Shown one piece after another: positions 25,041 through 36,997 of a stretch of 64,000 nucleotides of DNA. The notes below the pieces were generated by a model. The model was not told where the DNA came from. It was given only the letters and a program-made list of their open reading frames with translations, and ran no database searches. The translations under genes and the position numbers were made by a program. This stretch comes from Lepidurus packardi (Eukaryota; Arthropoda; Branchiopoda; Notostraca; Triopsidae): positions 1 through 64,000 of the forward strand of contig JAKZAN010000131.1 in assembly GCA_023053545.1 (NCBI GenBank). The letters are read 5' to 3'. Position 1 is the first letter of the stretch, and each line of letters begins with the position of its first letter.

Positions 25041-27493
25041 TCAGACTATTTGTATGGGTACTCTCCCCACATATCGAGCTGCGAATTCTGGAGGATATGA
25101 CTTTAAATCTATTACTAACATCATTAGTTGTGGAAACCCCGCTTTTATGATGGACTCCATCCCTTATACTGAAGGAGTCAGTCCGTCCAGGACGAACCCG
25201 ACTACTGAAGGCATCTTGGTGGTACTTAGTGCCTTGAGGCCCTAGGTTGTTAGATCACTTCTCCCCAAGAAAGCATATTTCAGGTTATTGAAGACCAGGT
25301 CACTGTTAGTCAAATGCACCATGGCTTTATCTGTAATTTCATTTTAGGAAGCATAAAGTATTTCGAGGGCGTTCAGAAAATCTTGAGTCAGCTTGACAAA
25401 AAAGCCATCACTGATGCGAGTCCTTCTTATATCAAGAATCCCGATGAAGGGCTGTTTGAGGATGGCTTAAGCACAGGAGTCATCAAATAGCGTGTTTGCT
25501 AGGTATTCAAAGAAAGAAAGCATTAAAACAATATTTTACCGATGACGAGGTTTTAGAAGTTGGTATAGGTAGTCTGGAACAGGCTATTAATTCCGACGCA
25601 ACTTATCTTTTGATTCTCATGAAGCTGCAGTTCCCTCAACTTCTTAAGTTTCATGGTGGACAGGTATTAGAGGGCTCGGTCGTTGAGTCTATTCGAACTT
25701 AATAGAAGTGATTGAAGTTTTGGCAGCCGAAGCTTGCTGAACTACCTCATTCCTTCCTCGTCGATTGAACAAGCGTATAGAAACAGGACTTAGAGATTGA
25801 TGAGGGCATCTGGTTTAAGATACCCGAATCCCCTGCCTGTGATCCCTCTGTTGTTTCCGAGTTTAAGTTCTGTGACTCCTGAGAGATCCATCTGTGCTAG
25901 ATGTCTGAAAGACTCATCTGTGATCAGATTCCCCGAAAGATCCAACACATTCAGTTCCTTTGTAGTTTCCCAATTACTGAGTCCCTGAATGCTTTAGTCA
26001 GTCAAAAAGGCGTGGTCTGACAAGAAACATCAATAAAGAGGATAAAATTACTCATTATAATCTTTTGGATTGTAGGAAAGGTGAACCTGATGTCTTTGAG
26101 TCTATCGTAAAGCCGTACCTGTGCAAGCATGAGCACCGCCATTTTGCTTGGGTTTCTCATGGCCAGAACCTACAAACTCTCATCCGTCACACTTAGTTTA
26201 GCTATACTTGATGTTGAGAAGTGTAGTATTACATAGACTGATGATTCTGAGGACTTACGGGTTGAAGTGCATGAATACCATCTTCAAATCAGTGTCGTCA
26301 AGCTCATTTCCAGCTATTCCAATAAACTTGAGATGTTGGAGCCTCCCCAGGAATTCGATCCCTTGAGAAGTTATGAGGTTTTCCCCCAACCCTAAGACTG
26401 TCATGTTTTAGTTCGCGAACTCCAAGAAGGAGAAATCCTCGATCTTGTTTTCTTCGACTGTGATGTTAACTATATTTTTGTATTTTTTTAGGATTTATCC
26501 TACACTTTTGCCTGTCAGCAAGTTAGAGTCTAGTCGCAACATTTCCAAACTGGGTAGGCTCATCTGCCTTATGAGAGAAATCATGATGTCGTCTTTCAGA
26601 AAGCATTGGCTCATGAAGAGATGTTTGAGTTTGGGAAGTTCTCCCTGATTGAGTTTTGGAGTTACTAGCATATGATTTCCTTCTAACGTAATCGCTTGAA
26701 GCTAGGGAGCCCCCATCCGACTAATCATAGTCAGGACGTCAGCGTCAAGTTTATTGCGTGAAAGGTCGAGACTGTATAGCTGCGGAAGATACATAGTAGA
26801 CAAGGGTATGATATTATCGGTACTGAGCCCATTGCCATCGAGTGAGAGAGTTCTTAATTGAGGTAGTTTAATTCTGGAGAAATGTTAGAGTTCGGTCCGA
26901 GTTAGAAAGGCGTCACCTAAATACCGTAAAGCAAGTGGTATCATTTTATGAACCATTGAGTTTATGTGAATAGAAATATGCATTACTTATCGCGAGAGTC
27001 TATAAATTTGAGAGGTCTAGACCGCTGAATCGGCTCATCCAGAGTTCGTTCAGAGGATTCCCCACGAGATGCAGCTAGTTCAGATTTTATAGGTCAAAGT
27101 TGAAGAAAGAAGGGCTCATCCCGTAGTTCATGGTGTTTCTGATGATTGACAACTTCTGCAGCCTCGGCATGCGAATCTTAGAGAGTTAGTGGAAACGATC
27201 CTGGTGACTCAGATAGCACAGCTCGACCTTGAGTGTTAAGAGGCTGGGAAACTCAGCGAGAGTGGCCAGGATATCGAGAGTCTAATTGGTAACACCGTGT
27301 TCTGAAACCGAGTGAGAGGAGAAGGAGTCTTTTGTTGAGTATTACGGATGGTCAGGTTGGTTACCGTGGCGTAGTCTGAGGAAACTAGCTGAGTAAAGGC
27401 GTGAATGTCATAGCCCCTTAAAACTAACCCGAAGGAGGAGCCCATAGAAAGCAGGGCAAAGAGGAGAAGCATTAGATAAAAGTCTATTACCAA
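25041..27493 (-). CDS. Secreted or membrane leucine-rich-repeat protein
   Basis: A 736-aa protein in six exons; predicted introns are 27302-27345, 26917-26986, 26207-26258, 26017-26051 and 25499-25539. It begins with a typical signal peptide (FYLMLLLFALLSMGSSFG). The rest is about 20 irregular leucine-rich repeats of roughly 24-29 residues (for example LYSLDLSRNKLD, LNVLDLSGNLIT). Spacing is closest to the RNI-like class. No transmembrane helix or kinase follows, and the C-terminus ends within the repeat region. Large LRR families are common in ciliates. A ligand-binding or adhesion role is plausible but inferred. Confidence 0.85.
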
Positions 27494-27577
27494 GAAGGAT
27501 ACCTTAAGATTTATTAATAAATAAAGGAGAATTAAGAAAGTATATATGTGAATTGCGCTGGCTGATGTGTTTTCCGA

Positions 27578-30020
27578 TCACATAATCCGATATGTGTTCT
27601 AATGGTAGCCCATGCTGTCGAACAGTTGGCTCATGTATCCATTCATCACCGGAGGGCCGCAACAGTGGATCATCGACACCTTCTCTGCACTCAAGTTTCT
27701 CTCGCAGAACTCCCTATCGATATTGCTCTGGAAAAATTGTTCAGGGTCTCTCAAATTGTTCTCGTCAGGGAATTTGAGTTTCAGATTGAACAGGTCTAGC
27801 TCATACTTCTTAGAAATAAGGTTCAGATCTAGTAGCCATGAGAATACTTTGAACTCCTCTTTAGTGGTGAAAGAAGCATACAAAGTAAATACACTGCCAG
27901 AATAGAAACTTGGGTACTTGATATTGTAAGGATTGGCCGCACTGTACTACCTTCCTTATTTCTATGCTGCGATGAAGATAGCCTTCTTCAGCAGCAAGTC
28001 GAATAGATCTATAAAGGGGAGGATGCCTGTTCCGCCTGTGATTATCACGTTGTGTCCTGGCTTAATGTCTAATTGTTCACCGTATTCGCCCTCAATATTG
28101 ATGCGGGCTCCGGCTTCAAAGACTTCTCTGGATACCTTTCCATTGGGATATCTTTTTATCATCAGGGGGAGCTCTGATGCGTACCTTTTGGCCTGGAAAT
28201 CTGAAAAGATGCTTGGCTAGAACTTCTTTTTGTAAAACTATAGAAGGCGAACTCTGAAGTCAATGTTGCACTATAGCTGGCTCAGAATGAGTGTGTAAGT
28301 TCTTGTCTGCCTTGTAGTTAGCAAAATAAATTTACCCAGATGACTTTTAGGGTTCATGGGATTGGTCTAGATCTTCAGCCCAGACTTTTAAAAAATGATC
28401 TTGAAGTAGTTCGGGATCATTTCTGATACCTTTTTTATCTTCCAGTCAGAGTTTTAACTTGCAGAGCCATAAGATATGACGGAGGCATCCCTCCGACCGA
28501 TGACTCGGGATTCCAAGTATCGCAGAGCATGCACACTGTGGAGATGAGGTCGTGTGTTGGGTTGATATTCTGACGAGCAACCCCCGTAGATGTATTTGCT
28601 GACATCCTGTCCGATAAGCCCCTTGATGAGGGCCTGGCCTCCGGGATGTTGGAATTGGGTAATGTCACAAACATATTCCTTGAAATAGACAAATCTGACC
28701 GAAGGGTAAGAAGCGATAATTTCGTGGCGGTCTTTGTGTAGATGGATTAGATCGACAAGGCCGTCGTAACTGTGACTGCTTAATGACATGGTGAGAAGTA
28801 TCTCTTCTTCTCTTTAGGCAAGTTTCGGATTGCGCTTGAAGATGTTTGTGAAAAAGGAGTGTCCGCGCCTGTAAAGAATCTCTAGCGCAGTGAGCCATGT
28901 AAGAGTGATGGTGAAGCATATAGCTATGACCGCCAGAACGCGGGAAAAATCTTGAAAATAGGTCAGCCACCCCAAGATCAGCTGTATTTTGATAATGATG
29001 AAGACCGAGTATCCAAACATCGAATGCACTTTGACTATTCTTAAGTAGGTTCGAGAGTCGATATCAATCAGTGCTTTTCTTCTCTGGACGACTATGCTGA
29101 TAAGGAGTTGTGCGACTAGACAAAGCAGGAGCGAGAAACCGAGAACCATATGCACTTTGTGGAGGGTCGTCATGATGTCGAAGTTGAATAGAATGTCTCT
29201 GCGATTCAAGTAAACGAGAGAACTCACAACCAAAACAGTCACTACTATGTTAAATAGCAGAATAATGGAATGAATGCTTTGGTGCAGGCTTCGTGTCTTG
29301 AAGTAGCGGGCACTGACGAAAGAGATATCAGACAACAATCCCCAGCATATTGTCATGATGATGCCATGGTAGATTATAAAGGGGGACTTGGAGGGGCTTT
29401 GGGAGTCAAGGATGCCAGTGAATCCATTTATTAGTGGCCATTTGAAGCAGCGAACAGGATTGGGAGCATGAGAATGTTCCTGAATTTGGGGGGAAGTAGT
29501 GGGAAAGGTGCATATATCGACAACATCTCCTTTGTGCAGGACTTTGTCCTTGAAATCTGCAGTCTATAACTTTCTTCTAAAACTACAGACAAGTCTGTGG
29601 GATTCAGCGACGATGGTTTTTGACTCGAGGTCATCAGTTCCGGGGCCAAACTCTGGATTCCCGAAGATATCTAGTTGTGGGGTAGTATGTCCAACAGTCC
29701 TGCATAAGTAGACACGATTATGTCAATGTTTAAAAGTACCATCGGTCGGAAAGCTAGAAGTTGCTCGTGCTGTTGTTAGGGGAATCGCAGAGCCAGAGGT
29801 CATTATAGCTCATGGATTTTCCGAGTAAGATCGGCACAAAGGAGATGGGGTTCTGGACCTGCTCAATCTGGATGGCAATATAGGAGTCAGCGAGAAATTC
29901 CCATCTGAGAGTGATATTAGTGCCTTGTAGATATCCCGTGTTTTGGAAGGTTGAGCAGCTTACCAACAAAATGCAAAATATGAACGAGAAGGGGAGGTTA
30001 GATGGCACCTTTGAGGTCAT
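27578..30020 (-). CDS. DOMON / cytochrome b561 / cytochrome b5 / FAD-NAD(P)H reductase fusion
   Basis: An 800-aa redox protein in two exons; the intron is 29700-29739. After a signal peptide (FSFIFCILLVSC) comes a DOMON-like domain (about 25-190). A b561 membrane core of about five helices (195-380) has conserved heme His residues (IIYHG, LHKVHMVLGF, VKVHSMFGY). A cytochrome b5 domain follows (about 410-500; CDITQFQHPGGQAL, and a second His in HLHSVHALRYLE). The C-terminal third is a ferredoxin-reductase module with the FAD motif RTYT, the NAD(P) motif GGTGILPF and CCGPPVMN. The order suggests electrons pass from cytosolic NAD(P)H through FAD, b5 and b561 to an outside acceptor such as ferric iron. 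Acceptor identity is inferred. Confidence 0.9.
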
Positions 30021-30155
30021 TATTTGTTCTAGGAGTTAAAAGAGAGAAAATATCCTTAGTAAACGAAACCCACAAAAATTAATCAATCAAATCCGGTGCT
30101 AAGCCATATCTTAGTCCAGATCATATCCAATTTACAAAAGCGAAACCTCCATTCT

Positions 30156-31552
30156 ATGGATAATACACCCCAGGAACCAACAGCTGGAACTAAACATATC
30201 AATAAATCGATAATCCTCCTCCTCTCCTACGAGTATCTCATACAAGGAATCATCTACACCTTCTGCTCTAGTTTCATTCTAAGCTATCCTACTACCCCTT
30301 CCTACCACATCGTCTCACTCTTTACCGCAGCCCTTCTGCCTGCATCCTTTAAATTCATAATTGCCCCATTCGTCTAATACTTTACCATCCCCAGCTATGG
30401 GCGTCGGAAAACATGGCTAATAGCCAGCAACATATTCTACGCCCTATGTGTTGGTGCCATGGCTTTACATACAAGAGAATAACAACAGGTTATGGCAGCC
30501 ATTCTACTAACCTTATCAGTGATTGGAGTCTCTACGCAGGATATAACAGTGGATGCTTTAGGCGTAAAGTAGTTGGGAGATGGCAATTTGGTGAGTATTA
30601 TCCAACTAGTGTTTCTGAAGTTGGGTGAGATTTGCGGTAGTCTTGTTTTCATCAAAGCGATATCGACACCTTTCGCCTAGAAACTTGGAAGGAGTACGCC
30701 TCTAATGAGCACAGGAAGCTTCGTGGCGACAATAGCCGGTATCATACTCATCGGAAACATTTTCGTGCACTTCCTTTTCAAAGAAACAAGTAAAACACTA
30801 CTTTTAACATGACTACTCTGTTCGCAGCACTGCCATCCGAAAAACAACGTAGATCCCTTTGCGACACTATTAGAAATTATAGGATATTCCTGACTCCCTC
30901 CAGCAAGTACTTCCGCCAAATCGTGATGTATTTGCTGGTTTCTGAAGGACTCCTCTACTTCGAAGGGGGCTACTCTGTTGAACTCTTACTCCATGGGTTC
31001 AATAAAGAGACTCTGACAGAGATTGGAAACATGCTCATCCTCCCCAATCTTCTCCTCGTATTTATTGCTAACAGATATCATATCGGGGCCCGACCCTATC
31101 GTAATCTGGGGATAGTCATAGTCGCACAGTTGGTGGTGTCGAGTATCGGCTACCTAGTGAAGCCTAGTTCTTTTGGCGGAGTTATGTGTTTGAAATTCGG
31201 GATCGAGTTACTCTCGAACCTGAGATTCGTGCTGTATGTAATGATGGCCAACCGTTTTCCTTTGAGACCCCTAACTGCAATGAATCTTACGATGCTAAAC
31301 AGCTTTTCGAACCTGGGACGTAATACTTCTCTAGCACTAAAACTAATCGGAGTGTTTGGGTACTCCAAGATGTGTATATTTGGGTTCATATTGCAAGCGG
31401 GAATAATGTGTTTCTATGGACCTGTGTGCCTCTGGGTGAAATTGGGCAGCGTCTAAGAGCACGACGGCATCCCAGAAGGACAACAAGATAAACAGTAATG
31501 TGTAGCCTACAAATAGTTTGAAGATGAGTAAAATGTGCAATAAATACAGTGA
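30156..31552 (+). CDS. SLC33A1: SLC33A1-type acetyl-CoA transporter (MFS)
   Basis: A 452-aa polytopic membrane protein in two exons; the intron is 30790-30827 (38 nt). Diagnostic segments of the AT-1 family are APFV-E-YF...YGRRKTWL (human APLVDAVY...FGRRKSWL), TQDITVDALG (human TQDIAVDGWA) and IGARPYRN. About 11-12 hydrophobic helices are visible. AT-1 imports acetyl-CoA into the ER lumen for protein and sugar acetylation. Human SLC33A1 is 549 aa, so this protein is shorter, mainly through a short N-terminus and short loops. A TAA at 30375-30377 sits at the family Asp, consistent with Glu. Confidence 0.88.
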
Positions 31553-31591
31553 TTATGGTTAAAGGAGTGATGTGATTGTTATAGTTGCTGA

Positions 31592-32920
31592 TCAGAGTTT
31601 GGGCCAGGGAGGCAGTGTCTATCGAGTGATTATCTTATCGAATTTACTCAGGAATTGTTTGAACTAAGCTAGTTCGTGAAACTTGCTTTGGGCCTTCAGT
31701 AGAAAGTTGGAGTATGAGTAGTTGTGACGAGGCAGTTTCTGCTAGCTTTTGTTGATAATGTAGACTGCCATCCCCGACAGTGACTGTTTCCCCATGTCCC
31801 AGATCCCACAACCCGAAAATCCATTTAGAAGAGGACAGGTAGTCTTGATGAGGGCTGGACGAATAGGATCATGCCTGCCGAAGTCGATCTTTTTAGACAC
31901 GATCCCTTTGAGTAATGTTGGAGTCATCTGCAAAAACCCGAAAACGCTATCAGAGTATTTGTACTTGCCGAAGCCCAAGGCACATACATCGGATCCCAAG
32001 ACATGATTGCTAGTCTATCCATAGGGCTAGAAGCGTGAATCAGCCATTTATGTAGTATTCTGCAGAGTAAGCTAGATCCAGTCAATATAAGGGGATATCG
32101 CAGTGACTCGCGCATTCAAGGATTATGTATAAGGATGAACTCGTATTCTTAGATCTGCAGTGTCTGGCTAGAGGACACTCTGACGATTAAGGACATGCTT
32201 GACTGTAATGAATCGATTCTCGGATACCCGGATAGCTGTAGCGTAATCACCCCTATCATGAACGTAAGCGGTATTTTTTAAAAGGGATCGCAGAGACACC
32301 GGTACATAGTCTAGGATCTAGGGAGTAGAGCCAGCGTGAATTACCCGAGCCAGCTAAGCAATGGAAACGCAGCAAATGCAGGACTAATTAACGGGTAAAA
32401 GTATTCCTAAAAGATGGGTAGCTTTGGAGTACACTTTCTACAACTTAATTGGCTTGTCGTCGAAGGCTGGTTCGCATATGTGGTAGATATTTTGGTACAT
32501 TTCGCAGATGGTAGACACATACGCAATCCGGCATCCAGTCTCGTCATACAGGTCCTAGCCATACATGCACATGGATTCATAGGTTTACCACTTGGCTCCT
32601 CCTGTGGCTGGTGTGCATGCGTTGATAAGAATTTGGGGGATCTCGGTAGTAGGAGTCTGTGCGGTTATTATTTTACAGAGTACAGATAGGCTCTCAAAGT
32701 ATCTGAGCAGGGGAGGTGCAGAGTATTTTGAGGTTCTGGGGAGTGAACAAGTATGGTCTAGGATGGTGAGTCTAGTGGAGTTGTGGACATGATCGATAGT
32801 AATATTGATGGCTAGCTGTTTGGAGTCTGGGGTCAGCATAAGGATATAGACCCGATCCCGGTTAACTTCTTATAAAGACTAGATAGATTACAAAGTAGAT
32901 TCTATAAAAATACAAGCCAT
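31592..32920 (-). CDS. TYSND1-like trypsin-fold protease with PTS1-type tail
   Basis: A 442-aa single-exon protein. The second half shows a chymotrypsin-fold triad: His in SENRFITVKHVL, Asp in PYIDWIELTL and Ser in LNGFSGCGIWD (GxSG). TYSND1, the peroxisomal protease that trims PTS1 and PTS2 proteins, has a similar layout with a long, divergent N-terminal half and a late triad. The C-terminus is PPWPKL, and PKL fits the PTS1 consensus ([S/A/C/P]-[K/R/H]-[L/M]), supporting peroxisomal import. Other DegP-like trypsin relatives are possible. The start is the upstream in-frame ATG at 32920; a second ATG at 32839 is also possible. Confidence 0.75.
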
Positions 32921-32961
32921 AGGTTTTTGATGTTCCTGGATTTTGATGCAAATGATGTCAT

Positions 32962-33743
32962 TCATTGGGGTTTTGAGACCGTGAGTTATTCCAAACGAGG
33001 GGGCTGTAGTTTGGCTTCAGGGTTGAACACGATAGGAATATCGACCAGACACTTGAAGCTGAGTCTCTGCAGTTCCAGGAACAACTCGGAGTGTTTTTCG
33101 GCCTTCATGTACAGTCCGATTGCATTGATCCTACGGATGCCGAGAGCCCGGCATATTTCTCCTAACATTTAGTTGGATTTCATCATGAGCACATGCGTAT
33201 TCTTGAGCATCGTAGTTTTGGTCAGTAATTATTGGTATAGTTCGTATTTGCTGGCACAGTGTTACAACAAGGGAAAAGGATGATGGGTAAGAAAGAAGAA
33301 TCTACTTCGGATCGAAGAAAACCATCACGACTTCAGGCGGTGATTTGTTCACTATCTTCTTCACGATTGCATTGAGTCCTACCATGCAGTAACGAGACCG
33401 GAGGGCCTCTACTGTCTGGATATCTTCGTTATGCATGCTGATCAGCTTCTTCCCGATGTTCTTTTTATAGATGCTTTCGCGATGGATGTTCTCATTAGGC
33501 ATGACTTCGGGTTCCTGTCGGAGGACTGTCACATATTGTAGCAGCAGTTGACGGGCACGTATAGAGTCCTCGTAGTTGAGGAGTTAGCTGAAGGATTGAA
33601 AAGGATGAGGAGTACACACGGAATGTGAAGGGCTGGATGAAGGAAGTCTTGACAGTTTTTTTAAGTGCGGGGTTAGTATTGCTATTTTTATTGGGGGTGG
33701 GTTTGGACTCGTTGGGCTTTTTGGGTTGGGAAAGAGTCCTCAT
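32962..33743 (-). CDS. L7Ae/Pop3/Rpp38-like RNA-binding protein
   Basis: A 232-aa protein in three exons; introns 33588-33615 (28 nt) and 33251-33305 (55 nt). Removing them gives one continuous frame with a basic N-terminus. The L7Ae-like core includes YCMVGLNAIVKKIVNKSPPEVVM, then MMKSNEMLGEICRALGIRRI, then an end strand. Spacing matches Rpp38/Pop3 (VVGINEVTKALE ... LA ... CR..GVP), subunits of RNase P and RNase MRP that bind kink-turn RNA. Similarity is at pattern level only; another L7Ae relative is possible. Confidence 0.65.
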
Positions 33744-33836
33744 GTGTTGAAAATTGTGGGCGCAATGCTGGACCCTAGAATAGTATTAAATTAACCTCAA
33801 TTAAGCTATCCATCCTGCATCAGAAAATAAAATTAC

Positions 33837-34904
33837 ATGAAGTAGCAATCCGACACCCAAGACCAACAGCCAGAAGAAGCCTAGCCCATTTCAAGGACCG
33901 AAGTTCTGAGACTGCTCGAGAATACCAAGGCTAGCCAAGTCAAGAAAGTCGCAGAGACCTATTTCACTCTCAAGATCAAAGAAGTTACGGCAGACATTTA
34001 ACGCCACTTCTCCCAGATCTTAGATTTCGTCCAAAACATCGAAACCAGAGATCCAGCAGAAGAGATTCTGAAAGCCTATATATCCACTGAGAATGAAGCC
34101 AGGGATCCCGAAATGGGTCTCAAGGTGAGTCAGGCGGTCTGTGACCTGAGAACCAGGCTGAGAGACCAGGAAAGCGAAGAAAAGAAAACTCATCTCTTCG
34201 ACAAATACTAACAGTTTCTGTGCGATTTCAAGGTGGGAGCTAACTTCTCTCTCAAGGACATTAAAAAACGAATTGAGAACTACTTCAATACTCAACCTCT
34301 CCGTCCTACAAAATCTAAGCTTTTTTCTGACTCTACAGTACTCGTGGACGAAGATGCAAAGAAGATGGTGTTGACCTTTCTAAAATAAGATCTCACTGCT
34401 CCAAACACAGTAAAAAATATCGCTCTACTTTACAGAGCCTCTTAGAGTAACTTTGATGTGAGCCATTTCCATGAAAGATGTGATGGCATCAGGAATACTC
34501 TGACAGTGCTGAAGAATGAGTTCGGAAAGGTGCTAGGAGGCTTCAGTCCTGTGGCCTGGGAGTCGAATCTTGGCTACACAAATGACAGATCCCATAAGAC
34601 CTTTTTATTTTCAGTCAATATGAAGGAGAAATTCTACTTCAACGGAAAGCACAGCACCTGGAATAGCAGTTCCTTCGGTCCTGCCTTCGGTTATGGTAAC
34701 TACGGACACGACTTGTGTATTTGCCAGAAAGCCAGCACCAACAAGTCCAGCTATGCCGAATTCCCACTCTCTTTTAACAGCAGAGACCTCAAATACAAAT
34801 GTAACCAGGAGACCTGGGAGCTTTTCACAGGCCAGAAGCTAGGCAACAGTTTCCTGACCAGCGATTGGGAGGTGTGGATGGTGGAGTTCTCGCAGCCTAT
34901 TTGA
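33837..34904 (+). CDS. TLDc-domain protein
   Basis: A 355-aa single-exon protein. The N-terminal 190 residues are charged and helical. The C-terminal 165 residues form a TLDc domain: LLYRAS-E-SNFDVSHFHERCDG, TLTVLKNEFGKVLGGFSPVAW, FLFSVN, GPAFGYGNYGHDLCI, SYAEFPLSF and WEVWMVEF. TLDc proteins (TLDC1, OXR1, NCOA7) bind V-ATPase or act in oxidative-stress protection. In ciliates the domain occurs in large families with mostly unknown roles. Confidence 0.88.
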
Positions 34905-35011
34905 GATGGTAGCAGGACATGTCCTTGAAGCTTGATTACTAAGTTGTTTAGATCTTGGTAAATCTGTCTAATAGTCACTAATTTATTTTTGCGTGCCTTA
35001 ATTCCGACAGA

Positions 35012-36241
35012 ATGTCAAGTTTTTTCGGCAAGCTACTCGGCCATGGCAAACAGGATGACAACAGGCTCCTCCTATACATCGGTATTGACATGAAGCAGTC
35101 AATTGAAATTGAGGATCAGGAAGTTGGTCACTACATGGCAGCTCAGGAAGACAAATAGTTCATCTACATCCTCATCAAACATAAGAAAACCGACACTATC
35201 GTCCTAAAAAGGAAGCTCAACAAGTGCGAGCGATTCTCGGAAGCGATCAGATAGGTACCTGCGGACTCGAAGGGCTACTTGGTGATCGGACACTCGAACT
35301 CGAAGCATACTGAGGGATCGAGGATGGGGCAGACTATGCCTAGATTAGATGATGAGGGCACCAAGTTCATCAGAACTGGCATTCTATCCAAGTATAGCAG
35401 CAACAGCAATAGTTTCGAGGAATGCCACTTTCGACTGCACCCCGACTACCTCAAATACCAAAAACTGCGAAAGAAAGGTAATCCTACCAAATCCATAGTA
35501 AGTATTTTGACGAATACAGACAAAATTAACTTCATTCCTCTTGAAAATGCGACTCTCGAACTAGTGGATGAGTCCAAATGTGTATTCTCCATTCATGAGA
35601 AGTTCAAGACCATCAAACTACGTACAACGTCCAAATAGGACATGCGAGGCTGGTGGATGAGCATCAACGAAGCCATCAAGATCAAATACGAGCAGCGCTA
35701 CGTCAGCAATCTCTCAGCAAAAATTGTCAAGCACCAGCAGGAAAAGATTAAGAAGTATCATCAGTCCAGTAAAAACCTACTCGAACAATAAAAGCAGGTC
35801 GTGCTTGACTCACGCGGTAGAAAAGCCTTGACCGAGTACTTCCAAAAAAACATGGACAAGGCTGATGTGGCAGAGGATGTCAAGTTGTTGGCCATAATGT
35901 ACAAATACTCGTATTACTGCGATCTTCTGCGTGATGAACAGCAGGACGAGGCAAAAATGGTACTAGATGCCTTGAAGACCGACTTGAAGGAGAGAGCTAG
36001 CTACTTGATCCAGTGCAATATATTAACCGGCGAAGGGGGTGACATCGACAGCAAAGGAATTTCGGAACTTTATCGGATATTTGACGGGGTCGGAGCCTAT
36101 CTTGGAGGCCGGTACCATAGTGTGCTCCTGAACGGACGGTACCTGATAAATGCAGTGTTACAAGGAGGAGTGGCCCAATACTGCGCTGTGAACAAGATGC
36201 GGCTGACATCAATCACAGGACGCCTCTCCCGTGGAACATGA
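35012..36241 (+). CDS. PH-domain protein
   Basis: A 409-aa single-exon protein. After an N-terminal domain with LLLYIGIDMKQSIEIEDQ comes a pleckstrin-homology-like domain at about 150-230 (YQKLRKKGNPTKSIVSIL ... FSIHEKFKTIKLRTTSKED ... GWWMSINEAIKIK). It ends in the invariant-Trp helix. A basic coiled coil (LSAKIVKHQQEKIKKYHQSSK) and a helical C-terminal domain follow. PH domains bind phosphoinositides or proteins at membranes. No catalytic domain is attached. Confidence 0.72.
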
Positions 36242-36427
36242 ATTCATCCAACATCCATATTTATTCTAATCTTTACGTTAAATCGAATTACTATGTTGAT
36301 TGCTTTGCCTCTATGGCGTTAGACACGGCTCAAATCATCAAAACTGGGTGTTAGGCCTTTCTGAACTATCCGTCAATGTAATTCTTAAGTGGATTTAGTA
36401 TTCTTCTATCAGTGCTGTCCTTCTAAT

Positions 36428-36826
36428 TCAAGATCGGACCTTGTCATAGGAGTAGGTATAGACCTGGGGTGCGTTGTCTACTCCATCCTTGATGTCATAT
36501 TTCATGGCCTATGGTTTCATCTTAGGAACGCATACGCCCGATATGTCGTTTTATTATACCATGTAGTTTGCATCATTATTTTTCTTGGTCCTGCTTTGAG
36601 GCACTACTGATACAGGCAAGTACCTGGAACTCTGAGGCGTAGGGGTGTTTTCCTTGCTCTTAACTACAACTTTAGCATTGTTTTGCTGGACCATGGGCAA
36701 CATGGACTCGGTTGGGTCCATCTCAGTAAAGGCACGAGCCTTGATGCTGGTATTGGACCTGATGTTGTTCCTGGACGGAATACCTGCACGAACTTGGGGT
36801 TTTTATTGGGCAACTACGCATCCCAT
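36428..36826 (-). CDS. Small protein with MGC acylation-type N-terminus
   Basis: A 132-aa single-exon frame beginning MGCVVA, the pattern for N-myristoylation at Gly2 with palmitoylation at Cys3, which would tether it to membranes. The rest is polar and probably disordered (SNTSIKARAFTEMD, KSKENTPTPQSSRYLPVS). There is a Tyr-rich end. No domain recognised. The frame ends in TGA and contains several TAA/TAG codons. It lies between the rightward PH and coiled-coil genes. Confidence 0.6.
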
Positions 36827-36987
36827 TGTTTTTGAGGGCAGAGAAAAATAGAGGAAGAGTGTTTTAGATTCAGAGAATAATAAGTGTGATAGGGTTTGAT
36901 TCGGAATGCAGTATAACACGAATTATCTGCGTCTGGACCAATAATATAGCAATTTGGCAGCACAGCCACCCTTTCGTTTTAAATTAG

Positions 36988-36997
36988 TATATAAGGC
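36988..36997 (+). promoter_or_regulatory. TATATAAGGC motif before start codon
   Basis: The decamer TATATAAGGC abuts the ATG at 36998. The same decamer occurs near 2794-2803 upstream of the PZP gene. It resembles a TATA element; its distance from the start codon would imply a very short 5' untranslated region. Functional role is inferred. Confidence 0.35.

Noticed and set aside
28266..28337. Apparent intron (GTAAATTT ... CTGAG) in the redox fusion
   Set aside because: The unspliced frame is open and contains the FAD motif RTYT inside the supposed intron.
30809..31456. Start of a separate gene at 30809
   Set aside because: It is exon 2 of the SLC33A1-type transporter; the upstream frame joins it through a 38-nt intron in phase.
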